A DNA stretch of 64,000 bases from Sedimentisphaerales bacterium (GTDB taxonomy: Bacteria; Planctomycetota; Phycisphaerae; Sedimentisphaerales; SM23-30). Positions 36,468-47,473 of the stretch are shown piece by piece. The position numbers were made by a program, and so were the translations under genes. Position 1 is the stretch's first letter; every line of letters starts with the position of its first letter. The notes below the pieces were generated by a model. The model worked only from the letters and a program-made list of their open reading frames with translations. It did not search any database and was not told the origin of the DNA. The stretch spans positions 1-64,000 of the forward strand of contig JANQJS010000059.1 of assembly GCA_028281535.1 (NCBI GenBank), written 5' to 3'.

Positions 36468-38342
36468 TTGAGGGATGTTTTGAAGTCTGTATCTGGTGTC
36501 AAAAAAGAGAATACAAGGCAATGTCAAGACCAAGCTTCCATGACAAATGTGCTCGTGAAGCCTAGTGTTGCTGCGGGTCAATTGCTAGCAACGGTATTTG
36601 ATTCACTTTCGAATGAGATAGTGATATTAGATTTATCGGGTAATATTCTTTATGCGAATCAGGCTTGGAAAACGTTAATTAAATCTGATATGCAAGTGTT
36701 TTCTAAATTGCAGGTTGGGCGTAATTTGAAAGAGTTATCTCGCTTGCATGTTGAGATGCCCGAGAATGACTTGATTCGATTGTGTCGAGATTTTGAGGAC
36801 TTTGTATCTAAAAAGATCAAAAACTATTCGATTGAATTTGAGCATCACGAAGAGCAGGAGGGCAGGACGTCTCGTGTGAGTTTTTCTGCATTAGAAACCG
36901 AAGCTCAATCTTTTGTTGTTTTAAATCTTGAAGATATCAGTTTGCGAAAACGAGCTTTGGAAGATCTGCAGGAAAAACAAAATGAGTTGGAGACCTTGTT
37001 AAATGCTGCTCCAATTTATATATGGCATAAAGATGTACATAATAATTTGATACGAGTGAATCAGGCTGCCGCGAAAGCCAAGCAGATGCCACTTGATGAA
37101 CTTGAAGGCCGTTCTATGTATGAACTAGTCTCTGAGGCGGTGGCTGATACGTTTTTTCAAGACGATCTTGAAGTTATTCGAACAGGAAAGCCCAAGTATG
37201 ATATCATCGAAAGGATGTATCCCAAGCAGGGAGGTTCCAGATGGATTCATACGAATAAAGCGCCTTGTTTTGATTTGCAAGGGAATGTCACAGGTGTTAT
37301 TGTTGCGTCTCAAGATATAACAGATCGGATATATGCCCAGACGTTATTGCAGAACATTATTGATATTACCGAAGAAGGTTTTTTTGTTATCGATAAAGAT
37401 CAGGGTGTTGTGCAAGCAAATCAATCCTTATTGGCCCTATTAGGGTTCGATCAAATGGATCAAGTCTTAGGCAAGTCAATTCAAGAGCTATTTAAGTCAG
37501 GCCTGATTCAGGATAATGTTGATATTTTTGATTTATGTGAAGAAAAGGGATTTTTGAAAGATCAGGATTTGACTTTTGAAAATAACCAAGGGCAATGTAA
37601 ACACGTGGTGATTAATGCTGTTTTGCAATATACTGATGAAGGGCGACGACTCTCGGCTTTGTGTCGTGATATAACGCAGCGAAAAGAAGCAGAGCAGAAG
37701 CTTCGCAGTTATGCTTCAAAGTTAATGATTGTTGAAGAGCGTGAGAGGCGACGAATTGCTACGGTGCTCCATGATCATGTAGGGCAATTGCTAGCCATGG
37801 CGAATTTAAAATTGACTGCATTAACACAGAAGGCTGAAGCTCCTTCTTCTGATATGTTAACTAGCATTCAGCAACTGATACAAGATGCGAATAGTTACGC
37901 AAAAACCTTAACCGTTGAATTGAGTCCGCCTATATTGTATGAGGTTGGGCTTGGGGCTGCGATACAATGGCTTTTGGAAAAATTTCAAACAGAAAGTGGT
38001 ATTTCGTACCAATTTAAACATGATGAACTTGATGTTTTGATTAATAATGAATTAAGAAGTCTTCTTTATCAAGCGGTTAAAGAATTGTTACACAATGTTG
38101 TTAAACACTCCCAAGCCAGCCGAGTTGCAGCATCTTTATTGCGAGTAGATGATGCTGTTGAAATAAAGATAGAAGATGATGGAATTGGATTTGACACTAA
38201 AAAATTAAAGAACTATGATGATGTGAGTAAAGGGTTTGGATTATTCAACATCAGGGAACATATTTATTACTTGGGTGGTTCTATGAGGATCTGTTCAAAA
38301 CAGGGACATGGGACAACTGTTTATTTACATGCTACTTTATAG
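36468..38342 (+). CDS. PAS-domain sensor histidine kinase (HisKA_3/NarX-type)
   Basis: Three PAS-like segments; 'ERRRIATVLHDHVGQLLAMANLKL'; ATPase 'ELLHNVVKHSQASRV', 'IEDDGIGFD', 'GFGLFNIREHIYYLGGSM'. TTG start assumed. Confidence 0.9.
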   Translation: MRDVLKSVSGVKKENTRQCQDQASMTNVLVKPSVAAGQLLATVFDSLSNEIVILDLSGNILYANQAWKTLIKSDMQVFSKLQVGRNLKELSRLHVEMPENDLIRLCRDFEDFVSKKIKNYSIEFEHHEEQEGRTSRVSFSALETEAQSFVVLNLEDISLRKRALEDLQEKQNELETLLNAAPIYIWHKDVHNNLIRVNQAAAKAKQMPLDELEGRSMYELVSEAVADTFFQDDLEVIRTGKPKYDIIERMYPKQGGSRWIHTNKAPCFDLQGNVTGVIVASQDITDRIYAQTLLQNIIDITEEGFFVIDKDQGVVQANQSLLALLGFDQMDQVLGKSIQELFKSGLIQDNVDIFDLCEEKGFLKDQDLTFENNQGQCKHVVINAVLQYTDEGRRLSALCRDITQRKEAEQKLRSYASKLMIVEERERRRIATVLHDHVGQLLAMANLKLTALTQKAEAPSSDMLTSIQQLIQDANSYAKTLTVELSPPILYEVGLGAAIQWLLEKFQTESGISYQFKHDELDVLINNELRSLLYQAVKELLHNVVKHSQASRVAASLLRVDDAVEIKIEDDGIGFDTKKLKNYDDVSKGFGLFNIREHIYYLGGSMRICSKQGHGTTVYLHATL

Positions 38343-38356
38343 ATTGGGAAACTAAA

Positions 38357-39010
38357 ATGGCAACCAAAATTATGTTAGTTGATGATCACCGAATTTTTCG
38401 TGAGGGTTTAAAAGCGTTAATTGAGAGTGATAGCCAATATCAGATAGTCGCTCAGGCCAATCATGGTGTTGAGGCTGTGGAGCTAGCTCAGGAATATCTT
38501 CCAGAAGTGGCGATTATTGATGTGGCTATGCCGCAGTTAAATGGGATTGATGCAACCAAGCGGCTTTTATTAAAATATCCAAAGATGAAGATTATTGCGC
38601 TCACGATGCATTCAAATCGCGTGTTCATTGAAGAGATGTTTCGGGCTGGGGCCAGTGCCTATTTGCATAAACAATGCCCTTTTCTTGAATTAATGCAAGC
38701 TATTGATAAAGTCATTGCGGGTGAGACTTATTTGAGTTCAGATTTTGATAATATCGAAATTGGTGATATTGTCGAAAATGAATATTCCAGTGCTTCATCA
38801 GTGCATGCTATTTTAACGCGTCGTGAGTGTGAAATTCTTCAATTGCTCGCAGAAGGTAATATGACAAAAGAGATCGCTATGTCGAGAAATATAAGTGTGA
38901 AAACCGTAGAAGCTCATCGCCAAAATATTATGAAAAAACTTAAAATTAATAATTTGGCTGGTTTAACTCGGTTTGCGATTAAGCAGGGGTTGACGACTCT
39001 GGATGTTTAG
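38357..39010 (+). CDS. NarL/LuxR-family response regulator
   Basis: 'IMLVDDHRIFREGLKALIESD', 'EVAIIDVAMPQLNG', LuxR HTH 'LTRRECEILQLLAEGNMTKEIAMSRNISVKTVEAHRQNIMKKL'. Confidence 0.93.
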   Translation: MATKIMLVDDHRIFREGLKALIESDSQYQIVAQANHGVEAVELAQEYLPEVAIIDVAMPQLNGIDATKRLLLKYPKMKIIALTMHSNRVFIEEMFRAGASAYLHKQCPFLELMQAIDKVIAGETYLSSDFDNIEIGDIVENEYSSASSVHAILTRRECEILQLLAEGNMTKEIAMSRNISVKTVEAHRQNIMKKLKINNLAGLTRFAIKQGLTTLDV

Positions 39011-39296
39011 CCAGTGAATTGAGAGCTATCGTTATATAACTCGTTTGGTGATTTGTAGGTACTATAAGTTGCCGATGAATTCTTTAGCGGCTGTCAGGCG
39101 TTGGAGTTTTTTGAAAAAACTGTTTGTCATTATTTTGCAATTATTTATCATATCTCAGGTCGAGAATGGTTTTCGATGAGCAACTTGACAAGCTCATTGA
39201 GTTATGGGATACTATAAACACATATATAGCAAAGGTTTTTGTTAACCAGTGTGACGTTGTCGCTTATCGCGATTGCTGAAGGATCTAATATTAGAA

Positions 39297-41180
39297 ATGC
39301 CTGTATTTGAGATATACGATGATCAGAAGCCTCGCTGTCTTCGAATTGAGACCGCCAGAATGACGATTGGTCGTACCGCTGAAAACCTGATTATTGTTGA
39401 TGATCGTAATGCATCCAGGATTCATTGCGAGATCCGGAATAGTCATGGTCATTTTGTCCTGCGAGATTTGGCGAGTCGAAATGGCACGATTCTGAATAAT
39501 GATTCTTTGGATCGGCCCGTGGTTTTGCAGGATGGCGATGAAATTCTTATCGGTCAAGCAACCGTTCGATTCTGGTCAAACAAACAAAAGCTATCTTCCA
39601 CAGCTCGAAAATTACCATTGATTGATCAAACGAAAAAGAAAAAGATGAAAAAGGGTATTTCTGCTCGTGAAGTCTACAAAAAGACAGGAAAAATCCCTAC
39701 CGCAGTATCAATGGCTAAAGAAGCTAAATTGGCTAAATCTGCTAAGCCGGACAAAGTGACTAAAGCCAAAAAGCCAGCGAAAAAATCGCGTAAACCTTCC
39801 CGTCCGCAACCTGCAATTCCCATGGAAGCTGCTGAAGAAGAGGGTGTAATTTTACCAGATATCAAGCTGAGCCATGAGAATTCTGTTGCAAAAAAGCAGG
39901 TCGTAAATCTTAGCAGTATGCCCGAAGTATTGGCGAGTGACCTGACGCTTAATCATGTTATACCTTTAAATAGTGAGGGTAAAGCCGCTCATACATCAGA
40001 TAAGGATGCCTCTGAAGTGTCTGTAGCGATGCTACGACTTAAACAGCTTTTGTTGCGAGCCTTTCAGTTTGCCGCGACAGATATTCATGTAGAACCTAAA
40101 GAGGATCAAATCCAATTGCGTTATCGCATTGATGGTTATTTGCATTCTTATGGCACACTCGATTTGGAAGTGGTCAATTCCGTTTATTCAATTGTTAAAT
40201 TATTGTGTAATCTGGATATTACCAAACGATCAGTTATGGTCGATGGCAGCTTTGCTGTTCAGCTTCCTAATCGGCGGGTGGATTTGCGTGTATCGATTGC
40301 GCCGACGACGATGGGCGATAAGATGGTGATCCGAATTCTTGATAAAAATCTGGCTCCACAAGATCTTGTCGATTTGGGGATGGATGAGGTTATTTATGAG
40401 CAGGTGCGTAAGCTTGCCAAGCATGAATCAAGTATGATGGTGGTGTGCGGTCCCACCGGAAGTGGAAAGACGACAACGGTATATGCCATTTTGCAGGAAA
40501 TGAACCACGTTGATAAGAATATTGTGACGGTGGAAGATCCTGTTGAATATAAATTGGAGAATGTTACCCAGATCCAGGTTAATCAGAAAATGGGTGTTAC
40601 TTTCGGGGCGGCTCTCACATCATTGTTACGTCAGGATCCTGATATTATCCTGGTAGGAGAGATGCGAGATCCTGAAACCGCTCAGATGGCTGTTCAGTCC
40701 GCGATGACTGGGCATCTTGTATTGAGTACACTGCATGCCCGAGATTCGATCAGTTCGATCTTTCGTTTTCTAGATTTAGGTGTTGAGCCATTCATGTTGG
40801 GCTCAGCTTTGACGGCAGTTTTATCACAGCGATTACTCAGGAGATTATGCGATCATTGTAAGATGCGTGTGCAGCATTCGGCAAAAAAATTATCTGATCT
40901 AGGATTATCCGAATTGACGCGGCATAAATTGTATAGCCAAGTTGGGTGTAAGCAGTGCATGGAAATTGGTTATCATGGTCGTATTCCTATTTTTGAAATG
41001 CTCAATATTAATGATCATGTTCGGGAGGCAATTACCCAAAAGCCTTCAATTCAGCAATTGCGAACGGCTGCAGGTGACTGGATTTTCCAAACGTTGCGGG
41101 AAGATGCCATCCGAAAACTGCGAAACGGACAAACGACATTGGAAGAATTTGCAGCCATTATTGGTTCTAGAGAAGGATAA
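39297..41180 (+). CDS. FHA domain-GspE/PilB ATPase fusion
   Basis: FHA 'MTIGRTAENLIIVDDRNASRIHCEIR...LRDLASRNGTILNN'; ATPase 'VCGPTGSGKTTTVYAIL', 'TVEDPVEYKLENVTQIQVN', 'LLRQDPDIILVGEMRDPETA'. Start may be TTG 39273. Confidence 0.9.
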   Translation: MPVFEIYDDQKPRCLRIETARMTIGRTAENLIIVDDRNASRIHCEIRNSHGHFVLRDLASRNGTILNNDSLDRPVVLQDGDEILIGQATVRFWSNKQKLSSTARKLPLIDQTKKKKMKKGISAREVYKKTGKIPTAVSMAKEAKLAKSAKPDKVTKAKKPAKKSRKPSRPQPAIPMEAAEEEGVILPDIKLSHENSVAKKQVVNLSSMPEVLASDLTLNHVIPLNSEGKAAHTSDKDASEVSVAMLRLKQLLLRAFQFAATDIHVEPKEDQIQLRYRIDGYLHSYGTLDLEVVNSVYSIVKLLCNLDITKRSVMVDGSFAVQLPNRRVDLRVSIAPTTMGDKMVIRILDKNLAPQDLVDLGMDEVIYEQVRKLAKHESSMMVVCGPTGSGKTTTVYAILQEMNHVDKNIVTVEDPVEYKLENVTQIQVNQKMGVTFGAALTSLLRQDPDIILVGEMRDPETAQMAVQSAMTGHLVLSTLHARDSISSIFRFLDLGVEPFMLGSALTAVLSQRLLRRLCDHCKMRVQHSAKKLSDLGLSELTRHKLYSQVGCKQCMEIGYHGRIPIFEMLNINDHVREAITQKPSIQQLRTAAGDWIFQTLREDAIRKLRNGQTTLEEFAAIIGSREG

Positions 41181-41186
41181 ATCCTT

Positions 41187-44100
41187 TTGTCTGATCATTT
41201 GGATCTTATTGATCGACAGATTTTAGCACAAGGCCAGCCGGTGAGTTTAAGGGGGCTGATCGAGTCTTTAGACAGGCCTCAGAGCTTGTCAGATTGTTCA
41301 CTTATCGAGTTGTCAGGTTTATGGGGATCATTAGGGCGATTGGTCGCTGCCATTATAGCTCGTCATCTCAATAAAAATTTAATTTATGTCACGGCGCATA
41401 TTCCTGATGCGGATATGATTCAGGATGATCTAGAAACTTTTTGTGGGCATTCAGTTGAATTATTTCCTGCCATTGAGACCATGCAGGATCAGGCAGATGC
41501 AACATCTGATATTGCTTGCGAGCGTTTACGTTTATGCCAATTATTGTCAGATTCCTATAAGCAAAGCCCAGTAGAAGTTACAGGTCATCAATCTTTTTCT
41601 GGACAATCCACCGTTTTTATTGCGACATCAATTGCAGCATTAATGCAGCCGGTTCCCAAGCAGAGTTTTTTAGATAAACAGTCTTTTACTGTTGAGGTCG
41701 GCCAGCAGCTAGAACAGGGGCCAGACACGTTGATCGATTGGCTTATCGATCAGGAATTTCAGCGAGTAGAACGGGTGGATGTCGTCGGTGAATTTGCAAC
41801 GCGGGGCGGTATTGTTGATTTTTTTCCGCCGGGATTTATTCATCCGGTACGTATTGAATTTTTTGGTGATGATGTTGATTCGATTCGAATTTTCAATCTG
41901 GATTCGCAAAGATCAGAGCAAAATATGGAATCCATTTCGATTAATGGTTGTTATCGAGAATGTCAGCCGGAAGATACAACCTGTTTTTTAGATTTGTTAG
42001 GCCCTCAAACCTTGGTGTTCTGGGAAGAAGCCTTAGAAATTACTCAAGTGGCGGAACTTTATCTTCAGCGGCTTGAAGATCCTAAGGGGACATTTACTCC
42101 GGATGCTGTTTTTAAAAGGGCCAGCGAATATGTGCTTTTTTTGAATAATCGATTTTCGAGTGGTGCTTCAGATCGATTATCAGGAAATGAAGTGGACTTA
42201 TCTGCTCAGAGTTTACAGCGATTTGAAAATCAGGGACTCCAAGGTCTTCTTGAATTGGTGGAGCAGGCGAAAGAAACAACGATTCAACTTTTTTGTGAAA
42301 ATACCACCCAGCAAAAGCGTTTAAAAGAGATTCTTACTGAGCAGGGCATTGAAACCATACCGGAAAAGTTATCGATGCCATTGGGGTATATACAGCAAGG
42401 GTTTTCGCTGGCTAATGAGTCCATCATTTTTTTGAGCCATCACGAGTTATTTGGTCAACAAACACGTCGACGTAAGATTCGTAAAATTAAAAGTGCCTCT
42501 ACGATTGATTCATTTTCTGATTTGGAAAAAGGTGATTTAGTCGTGCATGTCAATCATGGTATTGGTCGATTTCAGGGCATGAAAACGTTGACCAAAGATC
42601 AGAGGCAGGAGGAATTTCTGGCTGTAGAGTTTGCGCAAAAAGCGATTGTGCATGTTCCTGCCAATAAAATTGAATTAATCCATAAGTATGTCGGGGCCGG
42701 TGGGGTTGCCAAGTTAAGTAAGCTGGGCAGTCGCAGCTGGGAAAAACAAAAGCAAAAAGTGATGGAAGCGGTAGAAGATATGGCCGCAGAGCTTTTGGAG
42801 ATGCAGGCGCATCGTAATGTCATGGAAGGGATTCGTTATCCGGCAGATACTGCCTGGCAAAAAGAATTTGAAGAACTCTTTGCCTATCAAGAAACCGAAG
42901 ATCAGTTAACAACCGCAGAAGAGATTAAAAAAGATATGCAAAATACCCGACCGATGGATCGTCTTTTGTGTGGCGATGTTGGGTATGGAAAAACGGAGTT
43001 AGCACTTCGAGCGGTTTTTAAAGCCGTGGAATATGGTAAGCAGGTCGCGATATTAGTACCGACCACGGTGTTGGCTGAACAGCATTTTCGAACCTTTAAA
43101 GACCGCTTGGCAAATTTTCCATTTTCGATTGATGTCTTAAGTCGATTTAGAACCGCAGGCGAATCTAAAAAAATCATTATGAATGCCAAAAATGGTCAAG
43201 TCGATATTTTGATAGGTACGCATCGAATTTTAAGTGACGATGTCCAATTTCGCGATTTGGGTTTGGTCGTGATTGATGAAGAGCAGCGTTTTGGTGTTTC
43301 ACATAAAGAGCGACTCAAAAAAATGCGAAAGACCGTGGATGTACTTACGATGACTGCGACGCCGATTCCTCGTACGCTTCATTTGGCATTACTGGGGATT
43401 CGTGATATTTCATCATTGACTACGCCTCCGCTGGATCGACGAAGTATTGTCACAGAAGTGTGTAGTTATGACAGAAAACGAATTCGCCAGATTATTCTTC
43501 GTGAACTGTCGCGAGAAGGCCAAGTTTATTTTGTGCATAATCGCGTTAATAATATCAAGGGGATTGCTGACACAGTTCAGCGTTTGGTGCCGGATGCTCG
43601 GATTGTCTATGCTCATGGCCAGATGCCTAAGGCTGAATTAGAAGAAAAAATGCTGAAATTTGTGAATCAGCAGGCGGATGTTCTGGTCTCTACCACGATT
43701 ATTGAATCCGGACTCGATATTCCATCCGCCAATACGATGATTGTAAATGATGCCGATCGATTTGGTTTGGCTCAATTGCATCAATTACGTGGACGCGTGG
43801 GGCGGTATAAGAATCGAGCCTATGCCTACATGCTATTACCAGAAAAACGTGCGATTAATCCGATTGCTGTTAAGCGACTTAAAGCCATCGAAGAATATTC
43901 TCAGCTGGGTAGTGGGTTTCGTATTGCGATGCGAGATTTAGAAATTCGTGGTGCGGGTAATATTCTAGGCGTGGAGCAAAGTGGGCATATTGATGCGGTT
44001 GGGTATGAAATGTATTGTAAGCTGCTTTCGGGGGCGGTGAAACGTAAGCAGAAAGGCCGCGAGATGGGTGAGGGAGATTCTTTTGAACAAACTCTTGAAG

Positions 44101-44537
44101 TGCCAACGATTACTCAGCTGGATATTGGTATTCATAATTACATTCCTCGAAGTTATATTGCCTCAGATCGTCAGCGACTAGAAGTGTATCGGCGTTTGGC
44201 GGCGTGTAGCAATTTGGCTGACATTGAACAGTTAGAGGCGGATCTGGTAGATCTATTTGGGAAAATTCCGCGGTCTGTGGATGATTTATTGCAATTAACC
44301 CATATTCGCATTCTGGCCGCTCAGTGGCATATTCGCAGTATTGTTGAGCATCAACCCAGTTTGATCTTTACAATGGACCGTATGGATTTAGTCGACTCTA
44401 TTTTCAAGGGTCGCAATGCACCCTATAAAATCCAAGACCATGAAACTGTTTATGTGAAATTAAAACCAACCTATTTTGATTCACCGGGAACTTTATTAGC
44501 TTTCTTAAGAAAAATTCTCGGTAAACCACCAGCATAA
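41187..44537 (+). CDS. mfd: Transcription-repair coupling factor Mfd
   Basis: '[17 protein letters not shown]', '[21 protein letters not shown]', '[16 protein letters not shown]', 'TATPIPRTL', 'RAGNILG'-like motif and TRCF C-terminal region. Confidence 0.96.
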   Translation: MSDHLDLIDRQILAQGQPVSLRGLIESLDRPQSLSDCSLIELSGLWGSLGRLVAAIIARHLNKNLIYVTAHIPDADMIQDDLETFCGHSVELFPAIETMQDQADATSDIACERLRLCQLLSDSYKQSPVEVTGHQSFSGQSTVFIATSIAALMQPVPKQSFLDKQSFTVEVGQQLEQGPDTLIDWLIDQEFQRVERVDVVGEFATRGGIVDFFPPGFIHPVRIEFFGDDVDSIRIFNLDSQRSEQNMESISINGCYRECQPEDTTCFLDLLGPQTLVFWEEALEITQVAELYLQRLEDPKGTFTPDAVFKRASEYVLFLNNRFSSGASDRLSGNEVDLSAQSLQRFENQGLQGLLELVEQAKETTIQLFCENTTQQKRLKEILTEQGIETIPEKLSMPLGYIQQGFSLANESIIFLSHHELFGQQTRRRKIRKIKSASTIDSFSDLEKGDLVVHVNHGIGRFQGMKTLTKDQRQEEFLAVEFAQKAIVHVPANKIELIHKYVGAGGVAKLSKLGSRSWEKQKQKVMEAVEDMAAELLEMQAHRNVMEGIRYPADTAWQKEFEELFAYQETEDQLTTAEEIKKDMQNTRPMDRLLCGDVGYGKTELALRAVFKAVEYGKQVAILVPTTVLAEQHFRTFKDRLANFPFSIDVLSRFRTAGESKKIIMNAKNGQVDILIGTHRILSDDVQFRDLGLVVIDEEQRFGVSHKERLKKMRKTVDVLTMTATPIPRTLHLALLGIRDISSLTTPPLDRRSIVTEVCSYDRKRIRQIILRELSREGQVYFVHNRVNNIKGIADTVQRLVPDARIVYAHGQMPKAELEEKMLKFVNQQADVLVSTTIIESGLDIPSANTMIVNDADRFGLAQLHQLRGRVGRYKNRAYAYMLLPEKRAINPIAVKRLKAIEEYSQLGSGFRIAMRDLEIRGAGNILGVEQSGHIDAVGYEMYCKLLSGAVKRKQKGREMGEGDSFEQTLEVPTITQLDIGIHNYIPRSYIASDRQRLEVYRRLAACSNLADIEQLEADLVDLFGKIPRSVDDLLQLTHIRILAAQWHIRSIVEHQPSLIFTMDRMDLVDSIFKGRNAPYKIQDHETVYVKLKPTYFDSPGTLLAFLRKILGKPPA

Positions 44538-44555
44538 TCAAGAGATAGTGTCGAG

Positions 44556-45437
44556 ATGGATAAGAAACTAGCTTATCGTACGAATTATTGTAAAGATCAA
44601 TCGCTTAAAAGAAAGCTCATTCAATTTGCTGAGACGACGTTTGGGATTCCATTGTTGCAATGGGATCGGATGGGGATGTGGGATCCTAAGTTTCGTCCTT
44701 TCTCATTTTTTGATAATAACAAGATCGTTTCTAATATATGTACTTATGAGGTAAATGTCGTTATTGCCGGTAAAAAAAAGAAGGCTGCGATTATATCAAC
44801 GGTGATGACAGATCCGGCATACAGACATCAAGGGTTGGTACGCGACCTATTTGAAAAGGTGCATTCATGGTGTGAGACTCGCTATGATTTGTGTTATTTA
44901 TTTGCTAATAAGACGGTTCAAAAGTTTTATCAACCATTTGGTTATCGCATGGTGCATGAGCATCAATTTGTCATAAAACCTGGTGATACGTCGAAAAAAA
45001 CAGGGATTCGAAAATTAGACATGACAAATAAGAGCGATCTTAGTTTTTTAAAGATGATGATTCGCCAACGTGATATACTCTCTAATAAATGTACTGTCTT
45101 AAATGATCGATTAAGTTTGTTTCATTTATTAATTGAATTTAAAAAAAATATTTATTACATCCAAGAATTAGATGTCATACTTGTTTATGTTGTTCGCAAG
45201 GGGAGGTTGACGGTTATTGATATCTATGGGCGAGACATTCCAGCCTTTGAAAAAATCGAACCTTATCTCTGCAGGCATAAAATCTCAAAAATCGTTCTTG
45301 CGTTTAGTCCGGATCGTTTAAAAGTAAAAGGGAGAGGGCAATTTGTGCCAAGTACTGCGAGTACAAAATGTTTTGTTCGAGGGGATTTTGCTATCGTCCG
45401 TCACAAATTTATGTTTCCCTACACGAGTTGTGCTTGA
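44556..45437 (+). CDS. GNAT-family acetyltransferase
   Basis: 'VMTDPAYRHQGLVRDLFEKVHSW' acetyl-CoA-binding motif; 'FYQPFGYRMVHEHQF'. Confidence 0.75.
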   Translation: MDKKLAYRTNYCKDQSLKRKLIQFAETTFGIPLLQWDRMGMWDPKFRPFSFFDNNKIVSNICTYEVNVVIAGKKKKAAIISTVMTDPAYRHQGLVRDLFEKVHSWCETRYDLCYLFANKTVQKFYQPFGYRMVHEHQFVIKPGDTSKKTGIRKLDMTNKSDLSFLKMMIRQRDILSNKCTVLNDRLSLFHLLIEFKKNIYYIQELDVILVYVVRKGRLTVIDIYGRDIPAFEKIEPYLCRHKISKIVLAFSPDRLKVKGRGQFVPSTASTKCFVRGDFAIVRHKFMFPYTSCA

Positions 45438-45567
45438 ATAAAAGCGATTTGCTATAAATTTATAGCTGATTTTCCCCGCCTATGACCCTACTTGCATATC
45501 GTAATCCATTGGTGTATACTGGTTTGCTACCATTTTGTTTCGATTTAGTCTATCTAGAGGTTAATAA

Positions 45568-46662
45568 ATGAATAAGTTGTTTGGTGTTATGGTACTGGTG
45601 CTAAGTATTTCTAGCTTGTTGTGTGCACAGCCTTTACGGCCGGCAGAATTAAATAAAACGATAGCTGCTGAGCAGGAAGCCATTGTGTCAGGCTTGGTGT
45701 TTCAGGTGAATGATGATGCGATCACATCCACTCGAATTATAAAACTACTCATGGAAGGGCAATCTCCCATTAAAGAGTGGGCCTCGAAGTTGACTCGTGA
45801 AGAATTTGTCAAGCAGAGTCGTGATCTTGTGACACGGGTAGCTATGGGTGAAATTTATAACTTGCTGCTTTATCAGCATGCCAAGAAAGATTTGGGTGAA
45901 CAAGAGCAGTTCAATGCCATGATCCAATCGGCCATGAATGAGCAGCGAAAAAATATTATAAATAAATATGGTCCCAGTGAAGCTCTGGCTTTACAAAAAA
46001 TACAGGAGCTAGGGACCACGATGGATGATATGCTCAGTGAATTTCGTCAACAAGTTGTGATTGAAGGTTATCGTCAAAATAATTTTATGCCCTCGATAAA
46101 ATTAACCCGTCGTGAGATGATGCAATATTACCAGTCAAATATCGATAGCTTTACGACGAAAGCGGAAATTCAATTTCAGTTGGTGGACATTCAAGTCAAG
46201 GATGATGTGACTGTCGAGCAAGCTCAGGCTAAAGCCCAGGGGGCATATCAAAAACTTTTGGATGGCGAGAGTTTTTCTCAGGTAGCGGTTGATTATTCAG
46301 ATGGATTTCGCAGTAAACAGGAAGGCTATTGGCGACCTATGGACCCGGCTTCTATTAATGAAAAGTATGAGCCCGTTACCCAGGCATTGCAATCTGTGGA
46401 CATTGATGAAATAACGAATATTATCGAAGCTGAAAATCGCTTCTTTATCGCCAAGCTACTGAAGCGAACCGAAGCGGGTCAACAACGATTTAAAGATGTA
46501 CAAATACAAATCAAGGATGCGATCATCCAACAAAAATGGGTGTTATATCGGAAAGATCTTGATCAGGTACTATTGGAAAAAGCATCATTAGGTAACCTGG
46601 AGAATTTTTCACTGATTACCTCATTGGAACTCTATCAACGTTTAACACAAAATGAAAACTAA
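45568..46662 (+). CDS. SurA/PpiC-like periplasmic peptidyl-prolyl isomerase
   Basis: Signal peptide; 'VNDDAITSTRI'; parvulin-like 'AQAKAQGAYQKLLDGESFSQVAVDYSDGFRSKQEGYW'. Confidence 0.82.
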   Translation: MNKLFGVMVLVLSISSLLCAQPLRPAELNKTIAAEQEAIVSGLVFQVNDDAITSTRIIKLLMEGQSPIKEWASKLTREEFVKQSRDLVTRVAMGEIYNLLLYQHAKKDLGEQEQFNAMIQSAMNEQRKNIINKYGPSEALALQKIQELGTTMDDMLSEFRQQVVIEGYRQNNFMPSIKLTRREMMQYYQSNIDSFTTKAEIQFQLVDIQVKDDVTVEQAQAKAQGAYQKLLDGESFSQVAVDYSDGFRSKQEGYWRPMDPASINEKYEPVTQALQSVDIDEITNIIEAENRFFIAKLLKRTEAGQQRFKDVQIQIKDAIIQQKWVLYRKDLDQVLLEKASLGNLENFSLITSLELYQRLTQNEN

Positions 46663-47200
46663 CGATATTACCAATCTCTGGGCGCCCTGGCGAATCGGTT
46701 ATTTACGCGATTTGGAGGAGAAGGATAAACTGCCTCCTGAGGCAAAAGGGTGTTTTCTATGTCATTATTGGAACCACCCAGAAGATGATAAAAAGAACTT
46801 GGTGCTTTGGCGGACAAAACGCTGCATGGTGGTGTTCAATCGCTATCCATATACCGGAGGACATATGCTCATTGTGCCCAGTGATCATGTCCCAGACTTA
46901 GATTCGCTCGATGACGCCACGCTATTAGAATTAATGCATTTGACTCGTGATGTTAAAAAGGTGTTGACTCAAGCCATTCACCCTCATGGATTTAATATGG
47001 GGATAAATTTTAATCGGTGTGCGGGTGCCGGATTGCCTGATCATGTACATATCCACTTAGTGCCTAGATGGGATGGCGACACGAATTTTATGAGCGTAAC
47101 GGGAGATGTTCGCGTTATAAGTCAAGGGTTGGATGACTTGTATGATGAGTTGACGACATTATCGAAGGAAATGAATCTTCCTGCCATATCTGCTAAGTAA
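46652..47200 (+). CDS. HIT-family protein
   Basis: 'PYTGGHMLIVPSDHV', 'GAGLPDHVHIHLVPRW' HIT triad; 11-bp overlap with the upstream gene. Confidence 0.9.
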   Translation: MKTNDITNLWAPWRIGYLRDLEEKDKLPPEAKGCFLCHYWNHPEDDKKNLVLWRTKRCMVVFNRYPYTGGHMLIVPSDHVPDLDSLDDATLLELMHLTRDVKKVLTQAIHPHGFNMGINFNRCAGAGLPDHVHIHLVPRWDGDTNFMSVTGDVRVISQGLDDLYDELTTLSKEMNLPAISAK

Positions 47201-47210
47201 AAGAGAAACA

Positions 47211-47471
47211 ATGACGATCAAAGAATTTCAAGCATTAATCGAAGAAAAGTATGGCCAACGTGACCGCGAGCGTGGCACAGATAAAACCTTTCTTTGGTTT
47301 ATCGAAGAAGTGGGTGAATTGGCAACGGCATTAGCTGGCGATGATCAAGCGAATAAGCAGGAAGAATTTGGCGATGTTTTTGCGTGGCTTTGTACTTTGG
47401 CAAATATCAATGACGTTGATTTGGAAGCTGCCGTTGAGAGATATAAACATCGTAACGATGGATATAAGTAA
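47211..47471 (+). CDS. MazG-like nucleotide pyrophosphohydrolase domain protein
   Basis: 'FLWFIEEVGELATALAGDDQANKQEEFGDVFAWLCTLANINDVDLEAAVERY'. Confidence 0.85.
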   Translation: MTIKEFQALIEEKYGQRDRERGTDKTFLWFIEEVGELATALAGDDQANKQEEFGDVFAWLCTLANINDVDLEAAVERYKHRNDGYK

Positions 47472-47473
47472 GC

